Source: CAYLOC01 sp964385195 (GTDB lineage Bacteria > Actinomycetota > Actinomycetes > Propionibacteriales > Nocardioidaceae). Taken from it: DNA of 9,485 nucleotides. The notes beneath the pieces are model-generated. The model was not told where the DNA came from. It saw only the letters and a program-made list of their open reading frames with translations, and did no database searches. Made by a program: the position numbers and the translations under genes. Positions 1 through 7,034 of this stretch are shown piece by piece (positions within the stretch are counted from its first letter, which is position 1; each line of letters starts with the position of its first letter). The stretch spans positions 1 through 9,485 of the forward strand of contig CAYLOC010000133.1 of assembly GCA_964385195.1 (NCBI GenBank), written 5' to 3'.

Positions 1-7
1 CCGCGAC

Positions 8-28
8 CGTACCGGCCTCGACGGTACG
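8..28. repeat. Short inverted repeat
   Basis: The arms CGTACCG (8-14) and CGGTACG (22-28) are perfect reverse complements with a 7-nt loop. The repeat lies about 75 nt past the stop of the leftward operon. It has no T-tract on either side, so a terminator role is weak. It could equally be a protein-binding palindrome or part of a mobile-element end together with the tandem repeats beside it. Confidence 0.45.
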
Positions 29-43
29 ACGATCCAACGGGTG

Positions 44-109
44 CAAGTTTGACGGTTCGCGGGTACAAGTTTGACGGGTCGCGGGGGCAGGTTGGACGGG
101 TCAACCGAG
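44..109. repeat. Three tandem 22-bp units
   Basis: Units begin at 44, 66 and 88, exactly 22 nt apart. Units 1 and 2 share CAAGTTTGACGG followed by a near-identical TCGCGGG tail. Unit 3 has diverged to CAGGTTGGACGG. A degenerate fourth copy may lie just to the left (GACG..CC..CGGG, about 28-41). Unit 3 overlaps the stop codon of the M20 gene at 101-103. A period of about two helical turns would put repeats on one DNA face, as in a regulator-binding array. Multiple terminal repeats are also known at ends of some insertion sequences, such as the IS21 family. Which of these applies cannot be decided from the sequence. Confidence 0.75.
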
Positions 110-1294
110 AAGACGGAGGATGGCGAGGGTGTAGGTGCGCGCGGCGGTCAGAAGGTCCGCCACCGGCACCGACTCATCGGCGCGGTGGGCCTGGCTGCTG
201 ACCGAGCCAGGGCCGAGCACGACCACCGGTACGCCGGCGTCCCGCGCCACGAAGCCGCCGTCGCAGGCCGCGGTCCACCCGCCCAGCGGCAGCGCCGGCC
301 CACCTGCGTCTGCCAGCGCACGGTCGACGGCGGCAACCAGCGGGTGGTCCGGCGGCGTCTCGAAGCCGGGCATCTCCATCGTCAGGGATACGTCGAACGA
401 CAGCCCGCGGTCGGCCAGCCCCAGGCCCCGGATCCGGTCCGCGGTCGCGGCGAGCGCCTGGTCACCGGTCTCGTCGGGCAGCAGTCGCCGGTCGGCGTAG
501 ACCACGCACTCGGCCGGGACGATCGCGGTCGCGGTCCCCCCGGAGACGGTGCCGACGTTCCAGGTCGGCGGGCCCACCAGCGGATGCGCGGACGCAGCCA
601 GCTCCCGGTGCCAGCGCTCCAGGTCGGACACCACCTCCGCGGCGCCGTAGATGGCGCTCCGTCCGTCCGCAGGGTTACCGGCATGCGCGGCGCTGCCGGT
701 GACCGCCACCCGCAGGTAGCAGTCCCCGCGAGCTGCGATCACGGTCTGCAGGTCGGTGGGCTCGGCGACGATACAGCCGGCGAAACCGCTGCGGTCCGCG
801 GTGAGGTAGTGCGCGATCCCGACGCCGGTCTCCTCCTCGTCGACCACGGCAGCGAGCTCGACCGGACCACGCAGTGGTACGCCGGCCTCCCGCACCGCCG
901 ACATGGCGGCCACGCATGCCGCCAGGCCGCCCTTCATGTCCGCGGCCCCGCGGCCGTACAGCCTGCCGTCCTGGACCTCCCCGCCGAACGGGTCGACGGT
1001 CCACCCGTCGCCGACGGGGACGACGTCGGTGTGGCCGAGCAGCAGCAACCCCGGCGCCTCACCGCCCGCCAGCCGTGCGGACAGGTTCGACCGCCCGGGT
1101 CCGGCCTCGTCGGTGGTCACGTCCAGCCCGCGGTCGGCACACGCCGTGGCCAACGACGCCACCGTGGCAGCCTCCTCACCGGGCGGGTTCTGGCCGGGTG
1201 ATCGGACCAGCGTCTGCGCCAGCGCCAGGATCTTGTCGCCCGACAGCGCGGACAGCGCGGCGCCTTCGCGCTCGGTCAGCCCCGGCTCAGGCAT
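101..1294 (-). CDS. M20 family metallopeptidase/deacylase (ArgE/DapE/CPG2-like)
   Basis: A predicted cytoplasmic dinuclear-zinc amidohydrolase of 397 aa, a normal family length, with no signal peptide. Members remove N-acyl groups or cleave small peptides. The expected ligands and catalytic residues are visible: H88 and D90 in GHTDVVP, D119 in AADMKGG, the Glu pair in VDEEETG (152-156), E178 in VAEPT, H204 in SAAHAG of the dimerisation domain, and H370 near the C-terminus. I chose the ATG at 1294 because conserved sequence begins there and AAGG lies about 6 nt upstream. A longer frame to 1444 would only run through the aminotransferase gene. The start overlaps the aminotransferase stop by 8 nt, suggesting translational coupling as last gene of the operon. 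In context it could deacylate the product of the DoeA-like enzyme, replacing EutE/DoeB. The substrate is inferred, not shown. Confidence 0.92.
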   Translation of the reverse strand: MPEPGLTEREGAALSALSGDKILALAQTLVRSPGQNPPGEEAATVASLATACADRGLDVTTDEAGPGRSNLSARLAGGEAPGLLLLGHTDVVPVGDGWTVDPFGGEVQDGRLYGRGAADMKGGLAACVAAMSAVREAGVPLRGPVELAAVVDEEETGVGIAHYLTADRSGFAGCIVAEPTDLQTVIAARGDCYLRVAVTGSAAHAGNPADGRSAIYGAAEVVSDLERWHRELAASAHPLVGPPTWNVGTVSGGTATAIVPAECVVYADRRLLPDETGDQALAATADRIRGLGLADRGLSFDVSLTMEMPGFETPPDHPLVAAVDRALADAGGPALPLGGWTAACDGGFVARDAGVPVVVLGPGSVSSQAHRADESVPVADLLTAARTYTLAILRLLG

Positions 1295-2495
1295 GCGCTG
1301 CCTTGTCGACCGCGCGGCGGAGCCGGGCGACCCCGTCCTCGATCCGTTCCGGGGTCGAGGTAGCGAAACACAGGCGCAGGGCGTCGCGGAACCGGCCCGA
1401 CGGCGAGAACGCCGTACCCGGGATGTAGGCGACCCCCTCGGCAAGGGCGGGTTCGAACAGGTCGTGGGTGTCCACGCCGTTGCTCAGCGTCAGCCAGAGG
1501 AAGAAGCCGCCCTCGGGATCGGTCCACCGGGCGATGTCGCCGAAGTGCTGTCGCAGCGCCTCCTGCATGGCCTGCTTACGGTGACGGTACTCCACGCGCT
1601 GCTCGGTGAGATGGTCCGCAAGGTAGCCCCGCTCCAGGAAGGCGGCCACGAGCCGCTGCGCCGGGAGGTTCGTACAGGTGTCCATGGCCTGTTTGGCGTT
1701 GACCAGGAGCGGGCGCAACGACGGGTCGGTGTCGACCCAGCCGACCCGCAGGCCCGGCGCGATCGACTTGGAGAACGTCCGGACCGAGAACACCAGCGGG
1801 TCGCCGTCGGCCAGCGTGTGCAGCGTCGGTACGTCGGTGCCGTCGAAGCGCAGCAGGTGGTACGGGTCGTCGTCGATCACCATCGAGCCCCACTCCCGCG
1901 CCAGCTCCAGCAGCCGCCGGCGGCGGGCGAGGGTGAGGGTAGCGCCGGAGGGGTTCTGGAATGTCGGGATGCAGTAGATGGCCTTGGGGGTCCGCCCCGC
2001 CTCGGCGACGAGCCGCGGCAGCGCGTCGACCATCATGCCGTCCTCGTCGACCGGTGCCTCCAGCAGCTCTGCCTGGTAGGCCAGCGCCGTGGCGCTGCCG
2101 TTGGTGTACGTCGGGGACTCCACCACGACGAGGTCACCGGGGTCGACGAACAGCTTGCAGGCCAGGTCCAGACCCTGCATCCCGCCGGCGGTGACGAACA
2201 GCCGGTCGTCGGTGGTCTCGTCGCCCGTCCCGCGGAGGGCTCGCAGCAGCGCCTCCCGAAGTTCGGGATGGCCCTCGGTGGCGGCGTAGTCGTAGCTGTG
2301 CGGAGACTCGGCGCCGAGTACGTCACCGGCCACGTCGGCCAGCTGTTTCGTGGGGATCGCCTCCGGGGCGGGGCTGCCCATGGCGAACCGTACGATGTCG
2401 TGGGTCTGTTGGTGCAGCAGCGAGGTACTGGAGTCGATGATCGACCCGACCAGGCCGTCGGTTCGTGCAGCGAGGGGGAGCGAGGCAGCGTTCAT
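1287..2495 (-). CDS. PLP-dependent aminotransferase, fold type I (MocR/2-aminoadipate type, no HTH)
   Basis: A 402-aa class I/II aminotransferase. K243 in TFSKSIAPGLRVGW is the PLP Schiff-base lysine. N181 (FQNPSG), D209 and Y212 (IDDDPY) should hold the cofactor, the AGGMQG segment at 103-108 should bind its phosphate, and R374 (DALRLCF) should bind the substrate carboxylate. The sequence resembles the catalytic half of MocR regulators and LysN-type 2-aminoadipate aminotransferases. The N-terminus is too short for a winged-helix domain, so this is an enzyme and not a regulator. Two starts are possible: GTG at 2504 overlapping the upstream stop, or ATG at 2495. I chose the ATG because AGAAGG sits 8 nt before it and nothing SD-like precedes the GTG. 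It is third gene of the leftward operon. A role in transaminating an amino acid released by the two hydrolases is inferred. Confidence 0.93.
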   Translation of the reverse strand: MNAASLPLAARTDGLVGSIIDSSTSLLHQQTHDIVRFAMGSPAPEAIPTKQLADVAGDVLGAESPHSYDYAATEGHPELREALLRALRGTGDETTDDRLFVTAGGMQGLDLACKLFVDPGDLVVVESPTYTNGSATALAYQAELLEAPVDEDGMMVDALPRLVAEAGRTPKAIYCIPTFQNPSGATLTLARRRRLLELAREWGSMVIDDDPYHLLRFDGTDVPTLHTLADGDPLVFSVRTFSKSIAPGLRVGWVDTDPSLRPLLVNAKQAMDTCTNLPAQRLVAAFLERGYLADHLTEQRVEYRHRKQAMQEALRQHFGDIARWTDPEGGFFLWLTLSNGVDTHDLFEPALAEGVAYIPGTAFSPSGRFRDALRLCFATSTPERIEDGVARLRRAVDKAAHA

Positions 2496-2500
2496 GGCGA

Positions 2501-3709
2501 TCACCTTCTGACGGAGAGTTCTTGTGCGAGGTTGGTGAGGCGCTCGGCGCCAGAGTCGCCCACGACAACGGGTTCGGACAGTTCATAGCCCCAGCCGTCC
2601 ATCCACATCCCCAGGATCACGTGGAAGGTCATGCCCGGCTCAAGCACGGTCTCCTCTTCGGCGCGCAGGCTCACGGTGTGCTCGCCCCAGTCCGGCGGGT
2701 AGCCGATGCCGATGGAGTAGCCGGTGCGGGACTCCTTGACCAGCCCGTGGGCGCTGATCACGGTATTGAAGGCGGCGTGAACGTCGGCCCCGGTCGCCCC
2801 TGGCTTGAGTGAGTCGAGCGAGGCGGCCATCCCGTCACGGACGACGGAGGCCGCGGTCCGGAGCCGCTTCGGCGGCCTGCCCAGGCAGATGGTGCGGGCC
2901 AGCGGTGCGTGGTAGCGGCCGTAGACGCCGGCTAGCTCCACCGTGGTGGCCTCTCCGGCCACGAACGTGCTGTCGGACCAGGTCAGGTGGGGTGTCCCGG
3001 CGGCCTCCCCGGAGGGCAGGAGCGGCACGATCGCCGGGTAGTCACCGCCGTACTCCGGCATTCCGGTGGCCTGCGCCGACAGGACCTCCGCGACCACGTC
3101 GCACTGCCGTACGCCGGGGACGATCATCGACAGCGCCCGGCGCATCGACAGCTCGGCGATGGCCCCGGCACTGCGCATCTGCTCGATCTCGAACGGGGAC
3201 TTGACCACGCGCACCCAGTTCACCAGCTCGTGGCTGTCCACCAGTCGTGCCGGCGCGACCCGCTCGGCCAGTGCCAGGTAGCCACGCGGAGAGAAGAAGT
3301 GCGCGTCGGACTCCACCGCGATCTTCGAGTCCGACGATGTGTCCAGCAGCCCCGACTCACACGCCCGGTCAGCGATCCACTCGAACGGGTGGACGTCCTC
3401 GCGGTGCACCAGATGCTCGGGGTATCCCGACACCTGGTCGGCGGAGAGGATGCAGGTGAAGTGCGCCCCCGCCGCGTCCATGGCGCGCGCGAACAGGTGC
3501 AGGTCGCCACCGGCGGTGACCACCAGGCACTGCGGCATGTAGAACGACCACGCGTTGTAGCCGGTGAGGTAGAACAGGTTCGCCGGGTCAGTGACCACCA
3601 GCGCGGACAGCGACCGCGTCGCCATCCGGTCCAGGACACGGGTCAGCCGATCGACGTACTCCTGGTCGCTCGGCCGGCTTCGCGTCCCCAGCCCGGTCAC
3701 GTCCGGCAT
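2501..3709 (-). CDS. M24-fold hydrolase, ectoine hydrolase DoeA/EutD-like
   Basis: A 402-aa protein with creatinase-type two-domain layout: N-terminal domain about 15-165, pita-bread domain about 170-395. Several blocks match DoeA/EutD as I remember that family: LTGYNAWSFYMPQ (48-60), EYGGDYPAIVPLLPSG (219-234), PHLTW (240-244) and RTGYSIGIGYPPDWGE (328-343). DoeA/EutD opens the ectoine ring to N-acetyl-2,4-diaminobutyrate. The Asp metal ligands usual in M24 peptidases are missing: the segment 256-275 reads TTVELAGVYGRYH with E258 where a ligand Asp is expected. DoeA/EutD shares this loss and is thought to use that Glu in catalysis, so ordinary Xaa-Pro aminopeptidase activity is unlikely. The ATG at 3709 has a strong GGAGG 9 nt upstream. 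The gene starts 18 nt after the EutA-like stop and ends 5 nt before the aminotransferase ATG. Fold is certain; ectoine as the exact substrate is probable but unproven. Confidence 0.88.
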   Translation of the reverse strand: MPDVTGLGTRSRPSDQEYVDRLTRVLDRMATRSLSALVVTDPANLFYLTGYNAWSFYMPQCLVVTAGGDLHLFARAMDAAGAHFTCILSADQVSGYPEHLVHREDVHPFEWIADRACESGLLDTSSDSKIAVESDAHFFSPRGYLALAERVAPARLVDSHELVNWVRVVKSPFEIEQMRSAGAIAELSMRRALSMIVPGVRQCDVVAEVLSAQATGMPEYGGDYPAIVPLLPSGEAAGTPHLTWSDSTFVAGEATTVELAGVYGRYHAPLARTICLGRPPKRLRTAASVVRDGMAASLDSLKPGATGADVHAAFNTVISAHGLVKESRTGYSIGIGYPPDWGEHTVSLRAEEETVLEPGMTFHVILGMWMDGWGYELSEPVVVGDSGAERLTNLAQELSVRR

Positions 3710-3727
3710 GGCACCCCACCTCCATCA

Positions 3728-4525
3728 CTATGCACCCTCGGCGAGCGGGAGCTCGGGGTCGTTGAACAACCCCTGTCCCTCGCCGAACGGCTTCTTTCCC
3801 ACGGTTCGCAGGGCGGACCAGATGGTGGCCTGGTTCGCACTGATGACCACCTTGCCCAGCGTCTGCTCCATCTCCGCGATCACGTCGTAGGTGGGCAGGT
3901 TCGTGCACGAGACCACGATTGCCTCCGCGTCGGGGGAGTCGACCTCCTCGATCAGGGCGCGCACGTGTGCGTACGGCACCGACCAGATGCCCTCGACCAG
4001 GTTGAGGTAGTTGGACTTGACCACGCCGATGCCCGCCTCGGCCAGGAAGGCCCCGAACTTCGCGGTGACCTCCTCGGTGTACGGCGTCGCGAGGCTCACG
4101 CGGGAGATGCCGACGTACTCCAGTGCGTCCAGGATGGCTCCGGCGGTGGTGACGGCATGCGGGACGCCCACCGCGCGGATGGCCTCGGTGATCCGCTTCT
4201 CCCCCTCGAGGCCGCCGACGAAGCTGCCGGCGGTGCAGGCGTAGACGCAGACGGTGGGCTCGGCGCTGATGAGGTCCCAGGTGGACTGGGCGATCTCGGC
4301 GGTCTCGCTCATCAAGAACGCCTTCTCCAGCGTCATCGCCAACGGCGAGTACGGCGTACGGGTGAAATGCAGGCTGGCCAGGCCCGGCACCCATCGCCAC
4401 AACTCCTCGTCGAGCACCATGTCGTGCGGGACGATGACCCCGATCCGGGTCAGGTCGACGGGGCCGACGCCGAGCGGCTCGACAGGCGCAACTTCCGGCT
4501 GGAAGAGCTCACCGTGGGATGTCAT
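3728..4525 (-). CDS. EutA / maleate isomerase / arylmalonate decarboxylase family protein
   Basis: A 265-aa member of the Asp/Glu racemase superfamily. Both catalytic-type cysteines are present, C97 in YACTAGSF and C207 in VVSCTNL, the pair used by maleate cis-trans isomerases. The C-terminal NQATIW block (231-236) is also typical. EutA of the rhizobial ectoine-utilisation cluster belongs to this family, and its biochemical role there is unclear. The ATG at 4525 was chosen because the reading frame further upstream runs into the promoter region and lacks conserved sequence. Ribosome binding is weak: the nearest purine tract, GAGG, is about 13 nt away. A three-codon ORF (ATG GTG TCA TGA, 4533 to 4522) overlaps the start. 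It is first gene of the leftward operon. A racemase or decarboxylase on a related acid remains possible. Confidence 0.87.
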   Translation of the reverse strand: MTSHGELFQPEVAPVEPLGVGPVDLTRIGVIVPHDMVLDEELWRWVPGLASLHFTRTPYSPLAMTLEKAFLMSETAEIAQSTWDLISAEPTVCVYACTAGSFVGGLEGEKRITEAIRAVGVPHAVTTAGAILDALEYVGISRVSLATPYTEEVTAKFGAFLAEAGIGVVKSNYLNLVEGIWSVPYAHVRALIEEVDSPDAEAIVVSCTNLPTYDVIAEMEQTLGKVVISANQATIWSALRTVGKKPFGEGQGLFNDPELPLAEGA

Positions 4526-4550
4526 GACACCATGGTGCCTCGCTTGTACG

Positions 4551-4562
4551 ATTGTTGACAAT
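4551..4562. promoter_or_regulatory. Palindromic operator candidate (GntR-type)
   Basis: ATTGT-TG-ACAAT is an inverted repeat with a 2-nt centre. It fits the TNGT-N-ACNA pattern bound by FadR-type GntR regulators. It completely covers the -35 hexamer TTGACA (4555-4560), so a bound repressor would block the rightward promoter and could affect the leftward one. No regulator gene lies in the window. Binding is inferred from the pattern only. Confidence 0.55.
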
Positions 4563-4584
4563 CAGACGGCGGAATTCTTACCCT
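4555..4584 (+). promoter_or_regulatory. Promoter for dehydrogenase-amidase-DUF3830 operon (leaderless)
   Basis: A perfect TTGACA (4555-4560) is followed after 18 nt by TACCCT (4579-4584), which has the TAnnnT shape of a -10 box. The GTG at 4591 starts 6 nt after the -10, the distance expected for transcription to begin at the start codon itself. No Shine-Dalgarno precedes that GTG, which agrees with a leaderless mRNA, common in actinobacteria. Confidence 0.62.
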
Positions 4585-4590
4585 CGTGTC

Positions 4591-5595
4591 GTGAGTCCAC
4601 CGTCGTCCCGCCCTGTGCTGACGGTGCTGTGCGACTCCCCAGCGGACCCTCCGCCGTACCTCGACCGGCTGTCCGACAGGGTGCAGGTCCGGCTCACCGA
4701 CGCCGCCCACCTGCGCGAGGATCTCCCCGGTGCGCGGCTGTTGTTCCTCTGGGACTTCTTCTCCAACGCACTTGCGGAGGCATGGCCGTACGCCGACGCG
4801 CTGGAGTGGGTGCATGTCGCCGCGGCCGGCGTGGACACCCTGCTCTTCGACGGGCTCCGTGACTCCGAGGTCGTGGTCACCAACGCCCGTGGCACCTTCG
4901 ACCGGCCGATCGCGGAGTTCGTGCTCGGCGCTGTGCTCGCCCACGCCAAGCGGTTCCATGAGAGCCGCGACCTCCAGCACCAGCGGGTGTGGCGGCACCG
5001 CGAGACCGAGACCATCACCGGTCAGCACGCGATGATCGTGGGCACCGGCGCGATCGGGCGGGAGACCGCGCGGCTGCTGCGTGCGGTCGGCATGGAGGTC
5101 CGCGGTGCCGCGCGGACCGCGCGCACTGACCCCGACTTCGGCGAGGTGATCGCCAGCACCGACCTCGCCGCCTACGTCGGCTGGGCGGATCATGTCCTGG
5201 TCACGGCGCCGCTCACGGACTCCACGCGCGGACTCATCGACGCCGACGTGCTGGCGGCCATGAAGCCGAGTGCGCACCTGGTCAACATCGGTCGCGGCCC
5301 GATCGTCGACGAGCCGGCGCTGGTTCATGCGCTGCAGTCCGGGGCGGTCGCCGCCGCGTCCCTCGACGTCTTCAGCACCGAGCCGCTGCCCGCGGACAGC
5401 CCGCTGTGGACGATGCCGCAGGTCGCGGTCTCGCCCCACCTGTCCGGTGACGTGGTGGGCTGGCGAGACGCGCTGGCGGGTCAGTTCCTCGACAACGCCC
5501 GCCGGTTCCTCGCAGGGGAGCCGTTGCACAATGTCGTGGACAAGAGCCTCGGCTTCGTGGCGTCGGGTCCGCCACCGGAAGGGAGCACGCAGTGA
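4591..5595 (+). CDS. D-2-hydroxyacid dehydrogenase (NAD(P)-dependent)
   Basis: A 334-aa cytoplasmic oxidoreductase that interconverts 2-oxoacids and D-2-hydroxyacids. The Rossmann motif GTGAIG is at 151-156, and the catalytic triad is R235 (NIGRGP), E264 (STEP) and H283 (SPHLSG). At the end of the second Rossmann strand the usual Asp is replaced (RGAARTAR, 171-178, with A174 at the Asp position and Arg following), which suggests NADP(H) preference as in GhrA-like glyoxylate/hydroxypyruvate reductases. The GTG at 4591 was chosen over an in-frame TTG at 4552: the TTG lies inside the promoter, while the GTG is 6 nt after a -10 box with no Shine-Dalgarno. Its stop overlaps the amidase start as GTGA. 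It could reduce a ketoacid produced by the divergent aminotransferase; that link is inferred. Confidence 0.94.
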   Translation: MSPPSSRPVLTVLCDSPADPPPYLDRLSDRVQVRLTDAAHLREDLPGARLLFLWDFFSNALAEAWPYADALEWVHVAAAGVDTLLFDGLRDSEVVVTNARGTFDRPIAEFVLGAVLAHAKRFHESRDLQHQRVWRHRETETITGQHAMIVGTGAIGRETARLLRAVGMEVRGAARTARTDPDFGEVIASTDLAAYVGWADHVLVTAPLTDSTRGLIDADVLAAMKPSAHLVNIGRGPIVDEPALVHALQSGAVAAASLDVFSTEPLPADSPLWTMPQVAVSPHLSGDVVGWRDALAGQFLDNARRFLAGEPLHNVVDKSLGFVASGPPPEGSTQ

Positions 5596-7022
5596 CCGAT
5601 CTCTCCAGGCGCGGCGCCATCGAGTTGTCCGCAGGGTACGCCGACCGCTCCGTCTCTCCGGTGGAGGCCACCCAGGCCGCGCTCGCGGCCATCGAGGCCT
5701 ATGAGGACCAGGTCAACGCGTTCGTTCTCGTCGACGCCGACGGTGCTCTGGCGGCGGCAAGGGAGTCGGAGGAACGGTGGACGCGGGGAGACCAGCTCAG
5801 CCCGTTCGACGGCGTCCCCACGCCGGTCAAGGAGAACCTCTACACCGTGGGGCTGCAGACCACCAAGTGCAGCCGCCTCGTTGACCCCGCCGGCCCGTGG
5901 GAGTTCGACTCCCCGGTGGTGGCACGGATGCGGGAGTCCGGCGCGGTGTTCCTCGGGAAGACGACGTTGCCGGAGTTCGCCTGGAAGGGCGTCACCGACT
6001 CCCCCTTGCGTGGCGCCACCGGAAACGCCTGGGACCCCGCCAAGACGTCCGGAGGATCCAGCGGCGGCTCGGCGACAGCGGTGGCGCTGGGGATGGGCGC
6101 CTGGGCCGTGGGCACGGACGGCGGTGGGTCGGTCCGGATTCCAGGGTCGTTCAGCGGACTCGTCGCGCTGAAGCCGACGTACGGGTTGATCCCGATGTTC
6201 CCGCCGAGCCCGTTCGGCACCTTGTCCCACGGCGGCCCGATGACGCGTTCGGTGGAGGAGGCCGCTGCCATGCTCGACATCCTGGTCGGGTTCGACGCGC
6301 GGGACTGGTCGGCGATGCCGACCCCCACCGGCTCGTTCCGGCAGACGCTGAGCGGTGATCTCAGCGGGATGCGGATCGCCTACTCCGCGGCCCTGGGGTT
6401 CGTCGACAACGATCCCGAGGTCGACGCCGCCTGTCGGCGCGCGGTGGAGGTTCTCGCCGACGCCGGCGCCACCGTGGAGGAAGCCGATCCTGGTTTCGCC
6501 GACCCGCTCGAGGCGTTCTGGATCCTGTGGTCCGCCGGTGCCGTCAAGGTCGTCGAGCCGTACGGCGAGGATGCGCTGGAGCAGATCGATCCCGGCCTGC
6601 GGCGCAGCATCGAGTACGGCAAGACGCTGTCGGCGTCGGACTACCTCGACGCGGTCGCGACCCGGATGGACCTCGGGGTGCTGATGGGCGCCTTCCACGA
6701 GCGCTACGACCTGCTGGTCACTCCGACGATGCCGATCCCGGCGTTCGCCAAGGGCCAGGACGCCCCGGACGGCTGGCCCGCACAACAGCGCGGCGAAGAC
6801 TGGGTCCGCTGGACGCCGTACTCCTATCCCTTCAACCTCACCCAGCAGCCGGCGCTGACGGTGCCGTGCGGATTCACCGAGTCCGGCCTGCCGATCGGGC
6901 TGCAGATCGTGGGCGCACGGCATGACGACGCGCGCGTCCTGCGGGCGGGGTACGCGTTCGACGTACGCACCGACTGGTCCGACCGGACCCCACCTCTGGT
7001 GCAACGAACCTTCAACAGGTAG
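5592..7022 (+). CDS. Amidase-signature family amidase
   Basis: A 476-aa serine hydrolase of the amidase-signature family, cleaving a carboxamide to acid plus ammonia or amine. The Ser-cisSer-Lys triad is complete: K80 (PVKEN), cis-Ser S156 in TSGGSSGGSA, and nucleophile S180 in GTDGGGSVRIPGS, with the 24-residue spacing seen in FAAH. There is no GatB-like or glutamyl-tRNA context, so a GatA role is unlikely. It starts with GTG in a 4-nt GTGA overlap with the dehydrogenase; GGGAG (5581-5585) lies 6 nt upstream. The next gene follows after 12 nt, so the three form one operon. The substrate cannot be read from sequence; a small amide arising in the same pathway is the simplest idea. Confidence 0.95.
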   Translation: MTDLSRRGAIELSAGYADRSVSPVEATQAALAAIEAYEDQVNAFVLVDADGALAAARESEERWTRGDQLSPFDGVPTPVKENLYTVGLQTTKCSRLVDPAGPWEFDSPVVARMRESGAVFLGKTTLPEFAWKGVTDSPLRGATGNAWDPAKTSGGSSGGSATAVALGMGAWAVGTDGGGSVRIPGSFSGLVALKPTYGLIPMFPPSPFGTLSHGGPMTRSVEEAAAMLDILVGFDARDWSAMPTPTGSFRQTLSGDLSGMRIAYSAALGFVDNDPEVDAACRRAVEVLADAGATVEEADPGFADPLEAFWILWSAGAVKVVEPYGEDALEQIDPGLRRSIEYGKTLSASDYLDAVATRMDLGVLMGAFHERYDLLVTPTMPIPAFAKGQDAPDGWPAQQRGEDWVRWTPYSYPFNLTQQPALTVPCGFTESGLPIGLQIVGARHDDARVLRAGYAFDVRTDWSDRTPPLVQRTFNR

Positions 7023-7034
7023 AGGAGGGCCGCC

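Larger units (their letters stand above)
4526..4590. promoter_or_regulatory. Divergent intergenic promoter region
   Basis: These 65 nt separate the leftward four-gene operon from the rightward three-gene operon and must hold the control signals for both. The rightward promoter and the palindrome are listed separately. On the minus strand a TTGTCA hexamer (4559-4554) lies within the same palindrome, but I see no convincing -10 at the right distance, so the leftward promoter is not resolved. Confidence 0.7.

Noticed and set aside
1..60. Possible tail of a plus-strand gene (open from the edge to a TGA at 50-52, or to 70-72 in another frame)
   Set aside because: The peptides are too short to recognise, and the TGA codons fall within the repeat units; there is not enough sequence to call a gene.
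44..109. CRISPR array
   Set aside because: The units are directly adjacent with no unique spacers, and no cas genes are present.
1295..1444. 50-residue N-terminal extension of the M20 protein
   Set aside because: It lies entirely inside the aminotransferase gene, is Arg-rich and non-conserved, and the internal ATG at 1294 has a ribosome-binding site.
1287..2495. MocR/EnuR-type transcription regulator
   Set aside because: It shares the aminotransferase fold, but the 402-aa protein has no room for an N-terminal winged-helix domain.
903..2588. 561-codon open frame on the plus strand
   Set aside because: It is antisense to the M20 and aminotransferase genes, rich in Arg, Gly and His with no recognisable domain, and a typical shadow frame in high-GC DNA.
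101..4525. Naming the leftward operon outright as eutA-doeA with ectoine as proven substrate
   Set aside because: The similarity is strong for one protein and family-level for the others, while several standard ectoine genes are absent; the substrate stays an inference.
2987..4558. 523-codon open frame on the plus strand
   Set aside because: It is antisense to the DoeA-like and EutA-like genes, which have clear motifs; the translated product is low-complexity shadow sequence.
5481..7004. 507-codon open frame on the minus strand
   Set aside because: It is antisense to the amidase gene, whose catalytic triad and overlap with its neighbour are unambiguous.
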